From Halostagnicola sp. A-GB9-2 (lineage in GTDB: Archaea; Halobacteriota; Halobacteria; Halobacteriales; Natrialbaceae), in NCBI RefSeq assembly GCF_030068615.1, contig NZ_JASJOC010000005.1:239929-303928 (forward strand): a DNA stretch of 64,000 bases. The letters are read 5' to 3'. Every line of letters begins with the position of its first letter. Position 1 is the stretch's first letter. The position numbers were made by a program, and so were the translations under genes. The notes under the pieces were generated by a model, which worked only from the letters and a program-made list of their open reading frames with translations, did no database searches and was not told the DNA's origin. Shown one piece after another: positions 61,677 to 64,000 of this stretch.

Positions 61677-61920
61677 GAGTGTGTTACTGGTTGGTACTTC
61701 GAGAGCTGGCGTCGATGCGGGTCATCTGAACGATCCACCGTAGCATATAACCTAGTCAATTGTACACAAACAACATAATTTAATCTTGCGGTCTCACTGA
61801 GTTGGAACCGATCGGAACTCGAGTGAGTGCGAGAGTTCTCGGGCGTTCCTAACAAAGTCGACGATGCGCCACGACGAAAATTCGTTCCAGCGACGGGGTT
61901 CGTGGTATCGCGTTGACGAA

Positions 61921-61932
61921 ATTATTTATATA
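61921..61932 (+). promoter_or_regulatory. TATA-like box before orphan binding protein
   Basis: ATTATTTATATA is centred about 28 bases before the ATG at 61955, the usual leaderless spacing, which supports that start over upstream in-frame codons. Confidence 0.55.
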
Positions 61933-61954
61933 CAGGCGACCCAATTTATGTTGT

Positions 61955-62962
61955 ATGGTACCTGTTAACAGGAGAAGGTTCCTCAAATCGGGGACAGCTG
62001 TAACGGCAGCTGGGCTAACGGGGATTGCGGGTTGTCTCGGTGGGGACGATGGAATACCGACGCTATCGTATCACTTTACGGTCCCGATCGAAAACTTCGC
62101 ATCGTTGCTCGGCATTCCGGAGATTCAGGAGGAACTCGAGAACGTCGGCGAGGAGTACGAACTCACCGTCTCGAACGATTCGAGTACGATCGATTCGCTG
62201 AACGCGATGGCCGCGGGGGAGTGTGATATCGCGCAGGTGACGACCGAAAGCTACGCGAACGCGATCATGGAAGATGCGGTTCCACAGGGGATCACCAAAA
62301 TCGCGACCGATTTCTGGGACGCCCACGACGACTTCTACGGATTTACCGTCTATTCCCCGCCCGGTTCGGATCTCACGGAACCCGAAGACATGGAAGGCGC
62401 GAGTTTGGGGATCAACGCGATTAATACGGGAATACACGCCACGTACACCAGGAAGTTGATGGATCTCGGATTGGATCCCGAAGAAGACGTCGAGTACGTC
62501 GAACAGGAGTTCGGCGCGCTCCCGGCGGCCGCCGAAGACGGCATCGTCGACGCCATCGTTCTCCCGCCGCTTTTCGCCGCGGGCGTCCGCGACGAGTTCA
62601 ACGCGGTCTACACGAGCCACGAGGTGTTCGACCAGGAGTATCCATTCGCCTACATCGCCGCCGCCAACCGCGCGCTCGAGGACCACGAGGACGCGATCCG
62701 GACGTGGGCCGAAGACTACGTCGACATCATCGACTACGTTGAGGAGAATCGGGACGAGGTCGTCTCGCTGGCGGCCGATCACTTCGAAGTCCCCGAAGAA
62801 CAGATAGACGCCTTCTACCTGACCGAGCACGATTACTACCGTGGGGTGTACGAGGTCGACTTCGAGGCGCTCCAGTTCGCGATGGACGAACTCGAAGAGT
62901 CGGGAATTACGGACGACTCGTTCGACGTCGAAGACCACGCGACGAACGAATACCTCCCCTAA
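61955..62962 (+). CDS. NMT1/SsuA-type substrate-binding lipoprotein, orphan
   Basis: A 335-residue binding protein. Tat motif NRRRFLKSG (Arg6-8) and lipobox IAGC (Cys27) anchor it outside the membrane. SYHFTVPIENFASLLGIPEI, NAMAAGECDIAQVTTESYAN and LGINAINTGIHATYTRKLMD match the NMT1/SsuA (nitrate/sulfonate/taurine/thiamine precursor) group, which can also bind aromatic acids such as phthalate. No permease or ATPase follows; the next gene faces the other way. It may work with a distant transporter. Confidence 0.85.
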   Translation: MVPVNRRRFLKSGTAVTAAGLTGIAGCLGGDDGIPTLSYHFTVPIENFASLLGIPEIQEELENVGEEYELTVSNDSSTIDSLNAMAAGECDIAQVTTESYANAIMEDAVPQGITKIATDFWDAHDDFYGFTVYSPPGSDLTEPEDMEGASLGINAINTGIHATYTRKLMDLGLDPEEDVEYVEQEFGALPAAAEDGIVDAIVLPPLFAAGVRDEFNAVYTSHEVFDQEYPFAYIAAANRALEDHEDAIRTWAEDYVDIIDYVEENRDEVVSLAADHFEVPEEQIDAFYLTEHDYYRGVYEVDFEALQFAMDELEESGITDDSFDVEDHATNEYLP

Positions 62963-63011
62963 CGTCGGGAGAGACTCGCTCGAGAGAGATTCGATCCTAT
63001 CCTCCGCTTCG

Positions 63012-63818
63012 TCATTCCCCGGTAAACGACGGCTCGCGCCCCTCGAGGAACGCGTCGATCCCCTCGTCTTTGTCGTCGGTGGCGAACAATTGCACGAACA
63101 ACTCCGCTTCGTAATCCAGCCCCTCCTCGAGGCCCGTCCGGGAACTCGCCTTCACCGCGTTCTTGGCGAACTCGAGGGCGATCGGACTCTTGGTCGCCAT
63201 CTTCTCGGCCAGCTCGTAGACCCGCTCGTCGAGTTCGTCCGCCTCGAGGACCTCGTCGACAAGACCGATTTCACGGGCCTCCTCGGCGTCGATCAACTCC
63301 CCGGAGAGGATCAACCGCATCGCCTGCCCTTCGCCGACGAGGCGGGTGAGGCGCTGGGTCCCGCCGCCGCCGGGAATAATGCCGAGGTTGATCTCGGGTT
63401 GGCCGAGCTTCGATCCGGCGGCGGCGATCCGAACGTCACAGGCCTGTGCCAGTTCGCAACCGCCGCCGAGCGCGTGGCCGTTGATTCGGGCGAGTACGGG
63501 AATCGATGCGTCATCGACCGTCTCGTAGACGCGCGGGCGTTGGCTGGCCTCGCGCTGCTCGACGACGCCGCGATCCCGAAACTCCGTGACGTCCGCACCG
63601 GCGACGAACGCGCCGGAGCCGTCGCCGCCCGTAAGAACGAGTACGCGCACGTCGTCGGCGGCGTCGGCCGCGGCGACGGCGTCTTTGAGCTCCGTCCGGA
63701 CCTGACCGTTGAGCGCGTTTCGGGCGTCCGGTCGCTCGATCGCGACCGTCGCGACGCGATCCGCGCGGTTGCCGACCTCGACCGAAAGCAGATCGTAGTC
63801 GTCCACGAGCTCACTCAT
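63012..63818 (-). CDS. Enoyl-CoA hydratase
   Basis: A 268-residue canonical crotonase. Glu122 (GGGCELAQACD) and Glu142 (GQPEINLG), the oxyanion segments FVAGADVTEF and NGHALGGG, and PGGGGTQRL are all standard. It hydrates short- to medium-chain 2-enoyl-CoA. Its start codon lies inside the last codons of the 3-hydroxyacyl-CoA dehydrogenase gene (8-base overlap), making a two-step beta-oxidation pair in one operon. Confidence 0.94.
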   Translation of the reverse strand: MSELVDDYDLLSVEVGNRADRVATVAIERPDARNALNGQVRTELKDAVAAADAADDVRVLVLTGGDGSGAFVAGADVTEFRDRGVVEQREASQRPRVYETVDDASIPVLARINGHALGGGCELAQACDVRIAAAGSKLGQPEINLGIIPGGGGTQRLTRLVGEGQAMRLILSGELIDAEEAREIGLVDEVLEADELDERVYELAEKMATKSPIALEFAKNAVKASSRTGLEEGLDYEAELFVQLFATDDKDEGIDAFLEGREPSFTGE

Positions 63819-64000
63819 CGTCCCCACCCCGATCGCCGCTCGTGTCGATGCGTTCGCCGTCCTCCCAGACGTAGAACCCCTCGCCGGACTTCTTTCCGAG
63901 GTTGCCTGCCCTGACCTTCCGACGCAACGTCTGTGGCGGCTTGAACCGCTCGCCGAGTTCTTCACGGAGGTGTTCGGCGATGTGCAGTCGAACGTCGAGA
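63811..64000 (-). CDS. 3-hydroxyacyl-CoA dehydrogenase, C-terminal end
   Basis: Only the last 63 residues are inside the window; the gene begins beyond the right edge. LRRKVRAGNLGKKSGEGFYV followed by WEDGE is the typical C-terminal signature of the NAD-dependent 3-hydroxyacyl-CoA dehydrogenase helical domain. It oxidises the 3-hydroxyacyl-CoA made by the next gene's product. The stop TGA overlaps the hydratase start by 8 bases. Confidence 0.88.
   Translation of the reverse strand, partial: LDVRLHIAEHLREELGERFKPPQTLRRKVRAGNLGKKSGEGFYVWEDGERIDTSGDRGGDDE

Noticed and set aside
1..64000. tRNA, rRNA, toxin-antitoxin, phage or defence genes
   Set aside because: I looked for cloverleaf-type GTTCGAATC segments, ribosomal motifs, nuclease/toxin pairs, integrases and capsid or terminase motifs and saw none that hold up. 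The only mobile element is the IS6 relic.

Overview
The window is chromosomal DNA from a halophilic archaeon (class Halobacteria). The evidence is strongly acidic proteins, high GC with a GC-rich third codon position, twin-arginine (Tat) lipoprotein signals on all four substrate-binding proteins, and TATA-like boxes 26-33 bases upstream of many start codons, which implies leaderless transcripts. The gene content would suit a Haloterrigena- or Natrinema-like genus, but that is inference. I see no rRNA, tRNA or CRISPR.

Left part (1-28 kb): plant-polysaccharide and uronate use. After a cut-off epimerase and an aldo/keto reductase come a GH115 alpha-glucuronidase, a secreted beta-helix protein with a ricin-type lectin tail, a mannonate dehydratase (uxuA-like), a galactonate dehydratase (dgoD-like), an unknown small protein, a universal stress protein, an Old Yellow Enzyme and a BtpA-family protein. 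A decayed zone follows (13.7-16.5 kb): an IS6-type element whose transposase has one internal stop, an IclR regulator, and a second dgoD copy wrecked by two deletions. Next is a CUT1 sugar ABC transporter (binding protein, two permeases, ATPase), then two GH2 enzymes, one with a Tat-like leader and one without. Together they would release sugars and uronic acids outside the cell, import them and channel them to 2-keto-3-deoxy sugar acids.

Right part (28-64 kb): aromatic and acyl-CoA catabolism. It holds an orphan branched-chain-type binding protein; an amidohydrolase plus Rieske protein; an IclR regulator; a PaaG-like isomerase; and a four-gene, ATGA-coupled operon of a ribbon-helix-helix-like protein, two UbiD-family proteins and a metallo-beta-lactamase-fold hydrolase. 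Then come a phenylacetyl-CoA epoxidase operon in split form (paaA, paaD, paaB, paaC, a free zinc ribbon, an enoyl-CoA hydratase) and, divergent from it, an acetyltransferase plus a [2Fe-2S] ferredoxin. These are followed by an aryl-CoA ligase, a two-subunit CoA-transferase, a complete liv-type ABC transporter with three acyl-CoA genes behind it, a formate-dehydrogenase-like pair, another acyl-CoA ligase, an orphan NMT1-type binding protein, an enoyl-CoA hydratase and the end of a 3-hydroxyacyl-CoA dehydrogenase.

The likely logic of the right part is import of aromatic or branched acids, CoA activation, ring epoxidation by the Paa-type di-iron enzyme, isomerisation by PaaG-like crotonases and beta-oxidation. 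The UbiD and amidohydrolase modules would remove carboxyl groups, and the formate dehydrogenase would handle one-carbon by-products. PaaZ, a canonical PaaK and UbiX are not seen here. The least conventional items are the UbiD pair whose second member has lost both catalytic acids, the split Paa epoxidase, the formate-dehydrogenase partner with a degraded flavin motif, and several palindromes and tandem repeats in non-coding DNA.
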